This document shows, one piece after another, positions 20,147 through 31,992 of a stretch of 64,000 nucleotides of DNA; position 1 is the stretch's first letter, and each line of letters begins with the position of its first letter. This DNA is from Akebia trifoliata (lineage: Eukaryota > Streptophyta > Magnoliopsida > Ranunculales > Lardizabalaceae), in the NCBI GenBank assembly GCA_017979445.1, contig CM030713.1, forward strand, positions 29,183,934 to 29,247,933. The letters are read 5' to 3'. A program made the translations under genes and the position numbers. The notes under the pieces are model-generated. The model was not told the DNA's origin. It did not search any database and saw nothing but the letters and a program-made list of their open reading frames with translations.

Positions 20147-21639
20147 CTATTTCTTCTCTTGTTTCTTTTCCTCTTTAGCTGGCCCAACTGATATTATGTC
20201 TACCTTTCCTATCTTCTTCAATTTTTTGGCAATGGCAACTATATCCATGCTCCCTACTATGGTCATCTTCTGATCCTTTAGATCTACAGCCATTGAATCA
20301 ATTCCTGTTTTTATCAATAAAAATTAATTAATTAAAAAAACATTCCAAATTATAAATGTTTCATATAATTCTATAATTTCTCAATTTAAATATGGGGAAT
20401 GCTAATGTTGAAGACATTCTTCATTATTTTTTTTTCAATAATATCCTTCTCGATTTTATCTTTTAGTGAAAAAGATAAGGGTATATTAATCTTTTACATA
20501 ATAAATACATTTATTATGTTAGCAACGACAGTTAAAATATTTAATGAAAAAAGACAATTAAATCAAAAATATTAAAATACCCTTAATATTTATTATGTAA
20601 AAGATCAACATACCCTTATTTTTTTACTAAAAGACAAAATTGATAGGTATTTAAAATGCAAATAAATACACTTTGAAAATAAGCATCCTAGGCTATTTTC
20701 GATGTAAAATCCTATTTTCAAAGTGTATATGTTGCACTTAAAGGTATACTCCGTTAACAAGACTCAAGTATATATTATATACTATCAGGTCAAGATCCCT
20801 TGACTCCTAAGAATGACTCATGAAAAAAACATGTGATCCCAATCCTTTAAAAGTAAAATTCAATAATTGAGATTTATCCTCAATACAAGTATTTTTGAGA
20901 TTTGGATTATCAAAATACTCATAAATTTCAACCGTTGGATTTTACATTTGAAGGGTTGGGCTCATGCGTTTTTTATACTTAATGATGCCTGAGTCTTTGT
21001 AAGACTTGCAAAGGAAGGAAACAAAGATAGGGATCTGATATTGCCAGACAAATTTGTATACTTTTCAGGTGATTTAATGCAATAATGGCTAATGTTGATT
21101 GGATGAAATGTATGAAATGACTAAAACACCCATCTCTCTATATTGACCGAGATACTACTAGAGTAGGTCATAGGTCAATCTAGTAAATTTGTAACAGCTA
21201 TATGAAGTATTTTGTCACTGAAATAAAAGAATACAAATCAATTTTCCAGGATAATAGGAATTTAATTTATAACCCAATTTTCATGAAAATATCTTTATTT
21301 ACGTTCAATGAGAAAAATAATTTGAGGAAGGGCTAAAAAGTTTCAGATATGCTTTCTCTCTTACATTGTATAATTAAATGTGAAAAATACCATATTATTT
21401 TCCAGAAAACTAAAAAAATCAACAAATAGTCAAATACCATAGATATCAGCGACTGCTTCCATAGCTTTTTGCTTAGTCTTCTGGTCGGTCATGTTCGTGA
21501 TCCTCAAAACCGCTTTTTGCTGAAAATTCAAAATCATAAAAAAAATATTATTATTTTCCAGAAAACTAATTTTCTTTTAAAAAATGAATTATATAATTGA
21601 GATAATAATGGAATATAAGAAGAAGAGTACCTGTGCCAT
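20147..21639 (-). CDS. Small heavy-metal-associated (HMA-like) protein, copy A
   Basis: Three exons on the minus strand: 21631-21639 (MAQ only), 21438-21519, 20147-20304, giving 82 residues. The order QKAVLRITNMTDQKTKQKAM, VADIYGIDSMAVD, DQKMTIVGSMDIVAIAKKL and KVDIISVGPAKEEKK matches the beta-alpha-beta-beta-alpha-beta fold of plant HIPP/HPP-type metallochaperone-like proteins. The CxxC metal site is missing: the loop reads TNMTDQK. The C-terminus is lysine and glutamate rich with no CaaX box, so prenylation is not expected. Metal transport is therefore doubtful, and a protein-interaction role is possible. A TATAAAA lies about 93 bp upstream. The intron positions equal those of copy B. Confidence 0.85.
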
Positions 21640-21731
21640 TATGTGGAGGAGTTGAAGAAAAAACTGAATGAAGATGAGACAACTTATAGAGGGACTGAAT
21701 TATATGGTAATTGTGTGTGTGAGTGATGGAG

Positions 21732-21738
21732 TTTTATA
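21732..21738 (-). promoter_or_regulatory. TATA box of HMA-like gene A
   Basis: TATAAAA on the minus strand, 93 bp upstream of the ATG. The aligned position in copy B (28350-28356) reads TGTAAAA. Confidence 0.6.
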
Positions 21739-21759
21739 GTGTGGTGTTAAGAGGGTTCC

Positions 21760-23340
21760 TTCATCTGAAAGCAGAACAAAAGTCAAGGTCAAGGTCAAGG
21801 TCATCTAATCATTATGATCACCCCTTGAAATTTGAAAAGAGTGAACCCTTTTGAGATTCTCTTTCCCGTTAATGAAAAAAAAAAAAAAAAGTAATGTTCT
21901 ACTACTCCCAGGAGTTGGATAGCTACACCACTTCAATTGCACATTCTTTTGGGACCCAAAATTCTAAAACTGATTAAATCTATGAATCGACAATTAATTG
22001 ATGATTTATCAATTAATAGATAGTGTAGCATTTTTATCCTTCAATCTCAAGATTTTTGTCATTTTTTTGGCTTCAACTTCAAAATTTGATCTTCTTCAAC
22101 TTTCAAATCTGAAGAACAAGATTGGATTTTACGGAGATCGAAGAGGGCGAGTTTTGAGAAGAAAGCCATGATTGATTGTTGAAGACAGATTCGGGTGTAG
22201 TTAAAGGCGATGATGATGAAAAATGTTTAAATTGTGTGGCTAGAGATTATAGGAGTTGAGATAGCTACCAAACTCCAGAGAGTACGACACCTAACACTTC
22301 TTCCTATCTTCCCTTCGTTAGAAAGTTTTTGTGAAGGCTCAAATTTCAAACATACAAAAGTTACCAAACTAATCTTATTATAATTAGTTTACTTCACCAA
22401 GCTAACATTAGACCAGCCTCCTTGTACGAAAAGGGACAAATATGTTGAAACACATCTTGCCGTGTACATGTGAAATTCAAGGTTAGAATAAAAGAATATA
22501 TATATACATATATCTTTAAAATATAACACGAATCTCAATGTTAAATTCCAACAATTGAATTTAGTATTTACATGATTTGGAATTGTGTGAATATGTGAGT
22601 TCACTTTCATGAGTCTTTTTTTTATTATTATTTGCTTTGGCAGGATCACACATACCAACCACCCTGCATGTGTTTAATAGTTAAATATAGTCATTTTTAT
22701 GTAGAGGGACATATAAAGATTCGAAGGTGTGACTTGGGGAGCAAACCTAGTCGTCCTTACCATCTCAAGTAATCCTTGGTGATTCACTTTTATGAGTCTA
22801 CGGATTTAACCTTAATGTAAATTGTAAATAAACTTCCAAATAATCCGTTCTACATATATGCAGAGTTGAAATGTAAATAAAACCTTAGTTTCGATTCTTA
22901 TTGATTTTGGTACTAAGTACAAGATTTTTGGAATAAAAACAGATCCTACAAATACCTAATTCTTATCGGTTCCAGTTCTGGTATGAGACACCATTGGAAT
23001 TACTTATTAAGATAGATGTTTTTTTTTTTTAATGAGAAAAAATATGAGTACATGATGAAATGGATAATTGTTTTTGAAGTAAAAAAAAAATATTATTATT
23101 CTTCAATTGAGAGTTGACACCAACAATGAATTCATGAATGATACATTTGACTTGTATCTCCCTCTCATTCGTGAATGATACCCCAACATATTGAACAAGT
23201 CATCTCGGACGTGATTTAAAATCATGGAATAGAGTAATTAAAAGAATAAATAACCCCAATACCATACGTGATTAATTTCATTGTTTAATATGTAATATAA
23301 AAAATGGGCCTAGCAATATAAACTAGTTAAATAAAGGCAG
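21760..23340. other. Upstream region of HMA-like gene A, no further gene
   Basis: The sequence is alignable with 28380-30553 of unit B. I found no supported ORF. Near 23180-23230 it keeps only the right half of an M3 foldback whose complete version is at 30335-30441 in unit B, so unit A has suffered a deletion. Confidence 0.5.
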
Positions 23341-23450
23341 GGGCATTTTGACTCTGAAACATTAGAAATAAGTTGTGTCGAGGAGGGTATTTGTTGACCA
23401 TCAAAACTATATTAGAAACAGTGGTTTGAAGTGTTGAACCTCCCTTGCAA

Positions 23451-23561
23451 GCAGGAACACAAGAATACCGGTCAACTTTAAAAAATTTCAAAGATTGCTT
23501 ATCTTTCAGTAATTGGCATCTGAAACCTTCAGATCTTGAGGCATTTTCTCTTTCGAGATAA
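23451..23561 (+). pseudogene. Orphan duplicate of TAD1 exon 10
   Basis: A 36-codon open frame plus TAA that differs from TAD1 exon 10 (17611-17721) by one amino acid (Ala to Thr at the third codon); the other changes are silent. The acceptor CCCTTGCAG|G of the functional copy has become CCCTTGCAAG, moving the nearest AG by one base. No upstream TAD1 exons accompany it, so it is a partial duplicate, expressed only if spliced over 6 kb from exon 9. Confidence 0.8.
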
Positions 23562-23582
23562 TGAAGTAAATTCTTTAGCTAT

Positions 23583-24022
23583 CTAGAGATACAATATGCT
23601 ATTAGATTACTTGATTTACTTGCAAATGGAGAATCTAGAAAAACAGATAACCCCGGTGTTGGAAAGTAGTCCTCATCATCATTAACCTCGAAAGTCTTAT
23701 TTCGAAGATCTGGGGTTGCTACATGAATCTTGTTTCTCCATTCGCATATGTTTATGCCGCATCTTCTGTTGTTGAAAGATTGCTGACATCTGCTTTCACT
23801 GTCTCATCCACATTCTTTTAGTGTGGCAAAATGTTAATTATGCATTTCTAATAAGGGATTATGAGGACTTATTTGAGCTTCCACTCCTCTAGATGAACTT
23901 TAAATCTTGATGATGAAGATGATCTTAATCTAAGAGCTTTTTCTTCAATTCTTGGTTCACTTGGCTCAGTAGAAAGAAGAAGTCCTGGTCTGGTGCCTGT
24001 CAAAGATCCTTCAAAGATTTAG
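23583..24022 (+). pseudogene. Unidentified coding relic, copy B
   Basis: Counterpart of 17804-18203. The frame is broken by a TAG after GVGK, by a one-base loss in GGGGTTG(G)CTAC, and by a TAG replacing TAC three codons before the copy A terminus. It retains a stretch absent from copy A that encodes YVYAASSVVERLLTSAFTVS. The two copies together outline a longer lost protein that I do not recognise. Confidence 0.4.
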
Positions 24023-24114
24023 TTAGCATAGCAATGGTGATCAAGGGAAAATAGGAAATTTTAGATGAAGATGATGAATAGTGAATTTGCAGAGAAGATT
24101 TTCCTTAAGGGTCT

Positions 24115-25030
24115 ATTTGGTCACATCAAATTACATTTTACATGTCCTAAATTGGATTTTCCTTCATCCTGTGATAGTAAACCTTGGCCAGATTAGCTTC
24201 AAAGTTGTTTGTCTAACATTAATCTTGACATGGAATTAATCTAGATGGTGTTTGTTGAATATCAATATAAGTCTACTCTAATGCAATAAATTATAAAAAT
24301 ATGTATTTTATATAAAATTTTAACTCCAAAATATATATCATGAAATAAAATCTTGACAAATAATTTTTTTGGTCCCTTTTTTAGTGTTTTCAACATCCCT
24401 AAAAAAATGCCAAAATTGTTACAGGATTTTTATTATTTTCTCAATTAAGGTTTTTTATTTTGTAAAATAATTTTATTCTTGCACTTTGTAATTTTTTTTT
24501 TCTTTTACATTTCATATTTAAGGAATCTAAAATAACATAAAACCCTTTAAAATGTTGATTAATTACTTTAGCTATAATAGACTATTTTTTTCAGTTGAGT
24601 CACTCTAAGATTTTAGATCATAAAATGAGCTCATATTTTGGCATTCAAAAACATGATCCAATGGCATCGGGATGTAGAGAACAAAATTTTAAGAACTTTA
24701 AAAAAGTAAATTAAAAAAAAAAAAAAAAAGTTATTTTACACCATTGAATTTTACTTTTGGATTCGATAGTTTGGTAGCCGTCCATTTTCAATACCTTGGA
24801 TGAAGTCAAAATAGTTTTTCTTTTTTAAATCTGAGTTTTCCATGAAATCTAGAAAGATTCGAGATCTTACTAAGGGTATGTTTGATTGCATATGGAAAAT
24901 AGGGTGGAAAATCAATTTTCATGAAAAATGACATTTTTCATGTGTTTGATTGCATTTTTCCATGGAAATTGATTTTTCACCCCAATCAAAAAGTCCACCA
25001 AAACATGGATTTCATTTTCCCACCCATTTA
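24115..25030. other. Unit B-specific sequence with MITE-like foldback
   Basis: This stretch is absent from unit A. It has an element of the palindromic-end family (about 24600-24880) and, at about 24887-25022, a foldback with GGAAAATCAATTTTCATG and ATGGAAATTGATTTTTC that resembles a second one at 29940-30160. No gene. Confidence 0.45.
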
Positions 25031-25719
25031 TTGAGAAAGTATCACATGGAGAACTTATCGACCTATGATGTTAGTTAAGTATAACCATGAAAAATTTATG
25101 TTCTAAAAGAATTTAGTGAACAAAAATTGATGAAAATGATTAAGTCGATTATGCATGGATGATGACTTTTGCATTGAGAGAAGTCAACTTTTAAGGTATG
25201 GTTGTTAATATAATTAAGGAGAAGAAAAGCATGGCAAAAGGGAGATGGGAAGATGTAATCGAATGTCTCTAGTGATTACATTATATCTTCGCATTTTGGT
25301 TTCTCTAAATGTATCTGAGTTTGTTGGAAGAAAATTTGTGTCCAACTAGTCTTACTAAGTAAGGATTTCACCCTTACTCAAGGTTCTTGGGCTCAACTTG
25401 TGCCATCCACAACCATGATCTGATGATTCAAGGTTGTAGAGGATAAAATTCTAAGAACTTTGGAAAAAAAAATCACTGTTCAATTTTAAATTTAAATTTT
25501 GGAATAAGGTGGAGATTTGGTAGTCTTTCATTTGCAAAACCTTAGATCAAGTCTAAAAGAAATTTTTTATTTTTGGATATGAGTTTTTTCATGAAATCTA
25601 GAGGGTTGTGGTGTTGGATTGCCAATGTGGTTATCCATTTGAGCAAATCGACCGTTAGTAAAGCTTAAAATTTTACTAAGGAAAGTGTTTTTTTTTTAAG
25701 AAAATCTTTTTAGGACTGT

Positions 25720-26300
25720 AATCTGAGTGGGCTGGCCCGAACTCAACCCGGATGCAACTAAATTGATGGGAGAGTCTAGCCGAGTTATCTAGAGTATGAG
25801 TTGAGCCTGGATTAGAAAATGTCAACCCGATTTCTATTTGGATTGTACAAGCAATCCGACTCAACTTGAACCCGATGCTATATACTAATATATATTAAAT
25901 TATAAAAAAATTATTTCATCTTATTATGACTTGTGGACAATTAATTAATATTAATGTGAACTTGGGTTAAGTATGGCTTGTCTAAATATTCTCTCAATGA
26001 TGGATTTGAAGGTTGTATGTGATTTTATTTACGGATAGTTTTTTTTATGTATTTTTTTTAAATAAAAAGACACAAAATTTATTTGATAATCAAAATGAAA
26101 TTAGCGTCATTCAATGAGCCCGCATCTCCCATAATTACCTAACTCAGGCTAACTAAAATCAACCCGATTTTCGAAAATCAAGCTTAGGTTGAGTTTGGGT
26201 TAGTGAGCTTAAGCCCTATGATTGGGTTGAGTCTGGGTTTACCGAACCTTATCATGTCAATGAGTCGATTGAGTATGCCATCTGGCAAGTCATTTTAATC
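25720..26300. repeat. Degenerate hAT-like element
   Basis: It begins near TAGGACTGTAATCTGAGTGG and contains many GGGTTGAGT / ACTCAACCCG-type motifs, as in the complete hAT-like elements at 35448-35680 and 56937-57348. I could not define both ends. No coding sequence. Confidence 0.4.
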
Positions 26301-26452
26301 ACGACTCTACCTGAAATTTCCATTTCGTCTTGGTATAGGAGGAGGGAATCTGATAACTTGGTATTGTAACAGATGTCACCCCACTTAAAAGTTAAAACAC
26401 ATCAATCACCTTTAAATTGGCAAATCCTTCCAAAATACTTTTGTGGCCTTTT

Positions 26453-26635
26453 TCAAAGAGTCATGCTTGAGTAACATAAAAATGTACGTCGATTCTAACA
26501 TCCTGATGTGGTGGTGCACACATAATCATCGATATTTTTCACTCACATCTTGATGAAAAGAATCTATGATTATGTATGTAGCACCACATCAGAATGTACC
26601 ATCAATGTACATTTTAATGTTACTTCAGCATTATC
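26453..26635. mobile_element. M1-family MITE, unit B
   Basis: Duplicate of 19235-19401, with TCCTGATGTGGTGGTGCACA at the left and ATGTTACTTCAGCATTATCC at the right. Its inner hairpin is more complete than in unit A. Confidence 0.6.
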
Positions 26636-26902
26636 CTTCTTCAATGTTCATCATGAACTTGTAACAGAATATTCTTAATTTTGTTTCTAATATAATTTTT
26701 CCTCGGTTCCACATTCAAATATGTTTCTGTACGAATTATTGTTTGGTTGGGATAAGTATTCAGGAAAAATAACTTAAGTGAAAAAAGGTACTCTTGTGCT
26801 TCGAAATTGAGTAGGAAAATATTTCCCTATGAAATATGAGATTGTCGAGTATGATTGCATATTTTTCATGAATTATTTATTTATTTATTTTCTCACCTAA
26901 TA

Positions 26903-27121
26903 TATATTTATTTAAATCGGACTAGGGGGATTAGAAGAGCCAAGGCATATGGGTCCTCCCAAGGGTGCGTGCAATACCCGCACATCACACGCATCGAGTA
27001 AGAGGTTGCACCCTCACAGGTGGCCCCGAGGAAATACTGCTCATACTGGGTATCAAACTCACAACCTATGACTCTCACCGCTTATTGGATCCAAAATTGC
27101 CATTGAACCACCCCCTGGGGA
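26903..27121 (-). mobile_element. tRNA-derived SINE, unit B
   Basis: Orthologous insertion of the SINE at 19655-19889, with the same A-box (TGGTTCAATGG on the minus strand) and internal GAGTTTGATACCC. The flanking duplication is now diverged (TCTCACCTAAT and TTCCCATCTAAC). Because both units carry it, the SINE inserted before the segmental duplication. Confidence 0.75.
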
Positions 27122-27354
27122 TTCCCATCTAACGTTATTTTCTCACTTTTAGCCCCACTCCCAAAATTAAAAGCCAATTCTCTTTTCAACTTTCGCCTAC
27201 GTATAGTCAAAATCAATTTTCCGCAGAATTCATTTTTTCATGGACATGAAAACAATTAAATTAATAGAATGGAGGAACAAGATTCATTCCAATCAAAACA
27301 AAAATTGTGTGTAAAGACTTTATTATGAATTATGATAATAAGTACATTGGTCAA

Positions 27355-28257
27355 CTATTTCTTCTCTTGTTTCTTCTCTGGTTTCTTTTCCTCTTTAGCT
27401 GGCCCAACTGATATTATGTCCACCTTTCCTATCTTCTTCAATTTTTTCGCAACTGCAACTGTATCCATGCTCCCTACTATGGTCATCTTTTGATCCTTTA
27501 GTTCGGCAGCCATTGAATCAATTCCTGTTTTTATCAATAAAAATTAATTAATTAAAAAAATATTCCAAATTATAAATGTTTCACATAATTCTATAATTTC
27601 TCAATCTAAAATTCATTTAAATATGGGGAATGCCAATGTCGAAGACATTTTTCACCATTTTTTTTCAATGATATCCCTCTGAATTTTATCTTTTAGTAAA
27701 AAGACAAGGGTATATTAATTTTTTATATAATAAATATATTTATTATGTCATTAATAAATACATTTATTGTGTTAGCATTAATAGTTAAAATATTTAATAA
27801 AAAAAAATAATTAAATCAAAAGAGTAAAATACCCTTGATATTTATTATGTAATCAAGCATTTATTAAATAATAGGAATTTTGTTTATAATCTAATTTTCA
27901 TGAAAATAACTTTATTTACATTCAATTATGAAAAATAATTTGAGGAAGGGCTAAAAAGTTTCAGGTATGCTTTCTCTCTTACATTGAATAATTAAATGTG
28001 AAAAATACCATATTATTTTCCAGAAAACTAAAAAATCAACAAATAGCCAAATACCATAGATATCAGCGACTGCCTCCATAGCTTTTTGCTTAGTCTTCTG
28101 GTCGGTCATGTTCGTGATCCTCAAAACCACTTTTTGCTATAAATTCAAGATCATAAAAAAAATATTATTATTTTCCAGAAAACTAGTTTTCTTTTTAAAA
28201 AATGAATTATATAATTGAGATAATAATGGAATATAAGAAGAAGAGTACCTGTGCCAT
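27355..28257 (-). CDS. Small heavy-metal-associated (HMA-like) protein, copy B
   Basis: Three exons: 28249-28257, 28055-28136, 27355-27524, giving 86 residues. It is the tandem paralogue of the gene at 20147-21639, with the same intron positions. Differences are QKV for QKA, MAAE for MAVD, SMDTVAVAKK for SMDIVAIAKK, and a C-terminus enlarged by four residues (KKPEKKQEKK). The intron 1 acceptor is TAG instead of CAG but still valid. Like copy A it lacks the CxxC metal motif and a CaaX end. The TATA motif of copy A is changed to TGTAAAA, so expression may differ. The open frame argues for recent duplication or continued selection. Confidence 0.85.
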
Positions 28258-28379
28258 TATGTGGAGGAGTTGAAGAACAAACTGAATGAAGATGAGACAA
28301 CTTGTAGAGAGACTGAATTATATGGTAATTGTGTGTGTGAGTGATGGAGTTTTACAGTGTGATGTTAAGAGGGTTCCTT

Positions 28380-30334
28380 CATCTGAAAGCAGAAAAAAAG
28401 TCAAGGTCAAGATGATGACCCCTTGAAAAGAGTGAACCCTTTTAAGATTCTCTTTCTCGTCAATGAAAAAAAAAAAAGTTATGTTCTACTACTCCCAGGA
28501 GTTGGATAGCTACACCACTTCAATTGCACATTCTTTTAAAACCCAAAATTCTATAACTGATTAAATCTATGAATCAACAAATTAATTGGTGATTTATCGA
28601 TTAATAGATAGTGTAGCATTTTTATCCTTCAATCTCAAGATTTTTGTCATTCTTTTGACTTCAACTTCAAAATTTGATCTTCTTCAACTTTCAAATCTGA
28701 AGAACAAGATTGGGTTTTTGGGGAGATCGAAGAGGGCAAGTTTTGAGAAGAAAACCATGATTGATTGTTGAAGACAGATTTGGGTGTAGTTGAAGCCCAT
28801 GATGAAAAATGTTTGAATTGTGGCTAGAGATTATAGGAGTTGAGATAGCTACCATACTCCAGAGAGTACGACACCTAACACTTCTTCCCATCTTCCCTTC
28901 GTTAGAAAGTTTTTGTGAAGGCTCAAATTTCAAACATACCAAACTAACCTTATTATAATTAGCTTACTTCACCAAGCTAACATTAGACCGGCTTCCGTGT
29001 CCGAAAAGGGACCAATAATGTAAAGGGCCCACGTAGAAAGGTACTCATACGTTGAATCACATCTTGGCTGTGTACAAGTGAAATCCAAGGATTAGGATAA
29101 AAGAATATATATATCCTTAAAATATAATATGAACCTCAATGTTTACACGATTGGGATTGTGTGAATATGTGAATTTACTTTCATGAGTATTTTTTATTTT
29201 TATTTTTTTGTTTTGGAGAGGGGCAAATGTACTAATCACCCTACACGTGTTCAATAGTTAAATATAATCACTTTTATATAAAAGGGATATATAGAGATTC
29301 GAAAGTGTAACTTAGGGAGCAAACCTAATCATCCTTACTGTCTCAACTAACCCTTGGTGATTCACTGTCATGAGTCTACGGATTTAACGCTAATGTAAAT
29401 TGTGAATAAACTTTCAAATAACCCGATCTATATATATGCAAAGTCGAAATGTAAATAAAACCTTAATTTCAATTCTTATTAATTTTGGTTCTAGATACAA
29501 GATTTTTGAAATCAAAACATATCCTACAAGTACCTAATTCTTATTGGTTCCTGTTCTGGTATGAGACACCAGTGGAATAATTTATTAAGATAGATGTTTT
29601 AAAGTAAAAAAATTAATTTATTATTCTTCTATTGAGAGTCGATACCAACAATGAATTTTTCAAAAAAATCAAACTTTCGAGAAGAAAGTCTTAGAAAATT
29701 CTGTTATAGAGTATTTTTTTATAATTGAAATAAAAAAGGGAAGTGAAATATGAATGGACATGTATGTAAAGAAAAGGTAAAAAATGAATACTCTATTTTT
29801 TATTTATATATATTTTAATGTTAGTTAAAATACATTTACTTCGGGATGCCTCTTGATTAATATTTAAATAGAATGTTAGTTTTGTATCAATTAAATTGTA
29901 AATAAACAAATTAACAATTAGTACCCTATCGGGAATATGAGTGCAAGGAATTCCTTCCAAGAAAATATGAATCCTTAGGAAAATGAATTCCATTTCCTAG
30001 TTGCACCTAGGAAAATCATTAGGAGGTGTGGGTAACTGTGAGAGAAAAATGCCAAGAGGTGGGGAAATGACTTCTAATGAAAATTCACAATCATTACATA
30101 AAAATAGTATTTTTCAAGAAAATCATTTTCCCACCTATTTTCCATGGGCAAACACATGCCATATCCTATAAACTTTTCTCAGTGGAATAGAACCTCAAAT
30201 CTAAAGGTCCCTTCAGAGGAGAAATATAACTCAAAAGAGAGTGAAGATGGTTTTAAAACTCCTTTTGACGCCTCATCTCATACGAGATTTTTAATACATT
30301 TGAATCGTCTCGTTCAACAATGAGAAAAATGAAC
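28380..30334. other. Upstream region of HMA-like gene B, no further gene
   Basis: The counterpart of unit A up to about 29656, then sequence not found in A, including a foldback at 29940-30160 with CACCTAGGAAAATCATTAGG and TCATTTTCCCACCTATTTTC. No ORF of interest. Confidence 0.45.
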
Positions 30335-30441
30335 CATGATTTTAAATCTCATCCGATATATTTGACTTGTATATCCGTCTCATTGGTGGACGATACTGAG
30401 ACATATTGAACAAGTCATCTCGGACGAGATTTAAAACCATA
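30335..30441. mobile_element. M3-family foldback
   Basis: CATGATTTTAAATCTCATCC at the left pairs with the inverse of CGGACGAGATTTAAAACCAT at the right. Solitary ends of this family (GAGATTTAAAACCAT) also occur near 34600 and 37890. Confidence 0.55.
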
Positions 30442-30553
30442 GAGTGGAGTGATTAAAAGAACAAATAACCTCAATACCATATGTAATTAATCTCATTGTT
30501 TAGTATGTTATAAAAAAAATGGGCCTACCCATATAAGCTATTTAAATAAAGGA

Positions 30554-30873
30554 TGGAACGGAGCTAATAAGGAGTTACTTTGGGGGGTAATTTCACCCAC
30601 ATTACTTTGAGATACCCTTATATTTTCAACTAATTACATACCCCATTTTCCCCCACCCCATCACCTGGCCTCACTCCAATTTTTTGAAGATAACATTGTC
30701 TCTTGCTTCGGCCTTCTCTTACAAACTAATTGGAAATGACCTATATATCCTTTCTTCAACTTCTAACAAAAAACCTCTGAATTTCTTTCCAAAATCATTC
30801 ATTTTCAAGCTCTTTAATTGTACCATTAACTATAATTTGCCCCCCACTACAAGAAAATCCTAGCTCCGCCCCA
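30554..30873. mobile_element. MITE with CGGAGCTA ends and 9-bp flanking duplication
   Basis: 320 bp. The terminal sequences TGGAACGGAGCTA and (inverted) TGGGGCGGAGCTA differ by two bases. The flanks AATAAAGGA (30545-30553) and AAGAAAGGA (30874-30882) agree at eight of nine bases. Partial relatives of its right half lie at about 37640-37855 and 52515-52700, each ending in CTCCACCCC. It marks the edge of segmental unit B. Confidence 0.65.
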
Positions 30874-31227
30874 AAGAAAGGACTGATAATCCTTTTAACC
30901 ACATTGCATTGAAACACAAGGTGAGATGTAGTAGCATTACACTACTTAACCTCATTGAAATTTACTTAAAAGTACAAAAGCATTCATCTTGTCTAGTGAT
31001 ATGAAGATATACATTTTATCTTCAAAGTCTCATGCCATCATCTCTACTACAAGAGGCCCAAACTAATTGCAATAGAAACATTAATAGTTGTCAATAAAAC
31101 TATAAAAAAAATGTTGCAAAAGCCATGCCATCAAAGTAAGAGAGAAGGACAAAGTATGATTTGAGTAGGGAAAAGGTCCATTAGTGTGGCTTGCAGAAGA
31201 GAAAAAACATGGCAGTTTTTTTGTTTT

Positions 31228-31948
31228 TCAAATAGCTCGGCTTTTAATGATGTCCATGCTCATCTCGCTTGGATCCGTCGCCTGCAACTCCACTTGAATG
31301 CCATCTAATTCTCTCTTGAATCTATCCTTGGAGCTAGCATACAACATCTTACTCCTCACCCTTGATGAATCGGGAGACCTACAACCATAGAAATAAGTAG
31401 ATCTCATTAAACCCATTTCTTGTTAATTCGCCTTGTGCATCCAAAATTTGGGAGACATAAGATCCGATAGAGAAGAAAAATTGATAGTTATATAGAAAAT
31501 TCGAACAGAGTCATAAGAAATATTGTTGTCTTAAAATCAATATAGGTTGGGGTCATCCATTAAGTTTATTATACCAAACTAAAAGTTAGCATGTGCAAAC
31601 GCATATGTATCAGAAGAGTTTATTTGTATTTAAATTTTTTATTAAAATGGGGGCATTTATGACCACTCAAATTTTGGTGTGTCCCTATTTTATTCCCCCT
31701 ACTCTTCTTATAATAGTAAATGTTAAGCTGTGTCAATATATGTCGCTTGCAATTATTCTTGATTTTTTTACCAAAATGACTTTGATCATATTATATTTAA
31801 ATATAAAAGTGGGGCATTTATGACCACTCAAATTTTGGTCTCTCATTATAATAATACAGATGTATACCATATATGCAAGCATGAATGGAACACATCTATG
31901 TACCAAGAGAAGGAAAATTCATTCGATGATCTCTAATATGTCTATTAG

Positions 31949-31992
<44 letters not shown>

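Larger units (their letters stand above)
17505..23340. repeat. Tandem segmental duplication, unit A
   Basis: This unit runs from within TAD1 intron 9 through exon 10, a decayed coding fragment, an M1 element, a SINE and HMA-like gene A. Its order is repeated in unit B (23355-30553). Shared anchors include GGGTATTTGTTGACC at both starts, ATATTGAGAAAGTATCACATGG, TCAAAACTATATTAGAAACA, AAGATTTTATTATG-type sequence before the genes, and TAAATAAAGG at both ends. The units abut with almost no spacer. Unit A has an extra 245 bp at about 18290-18535 in place of about 900 bp in unit B, and lacks about 0.7 kb present in B at 29656-30350. Confidence 0.85.
23355..30553. repeat. Tandem segmental duplication, unit B
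   Basis: Second unit of the duplication described at 17505-23340, in direct orientation and directly adjacent. It holds an orphan TAD1 last exon, the second decayed coding relic, an M1 element, a SINE and HMA-like gene B. It is longer than unit A because of extra sequence at about 24115-25025 and 29656-30350. A MITE (30554-30873) begins exactly where similarity to unit A stops. Confidence 0.85.
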
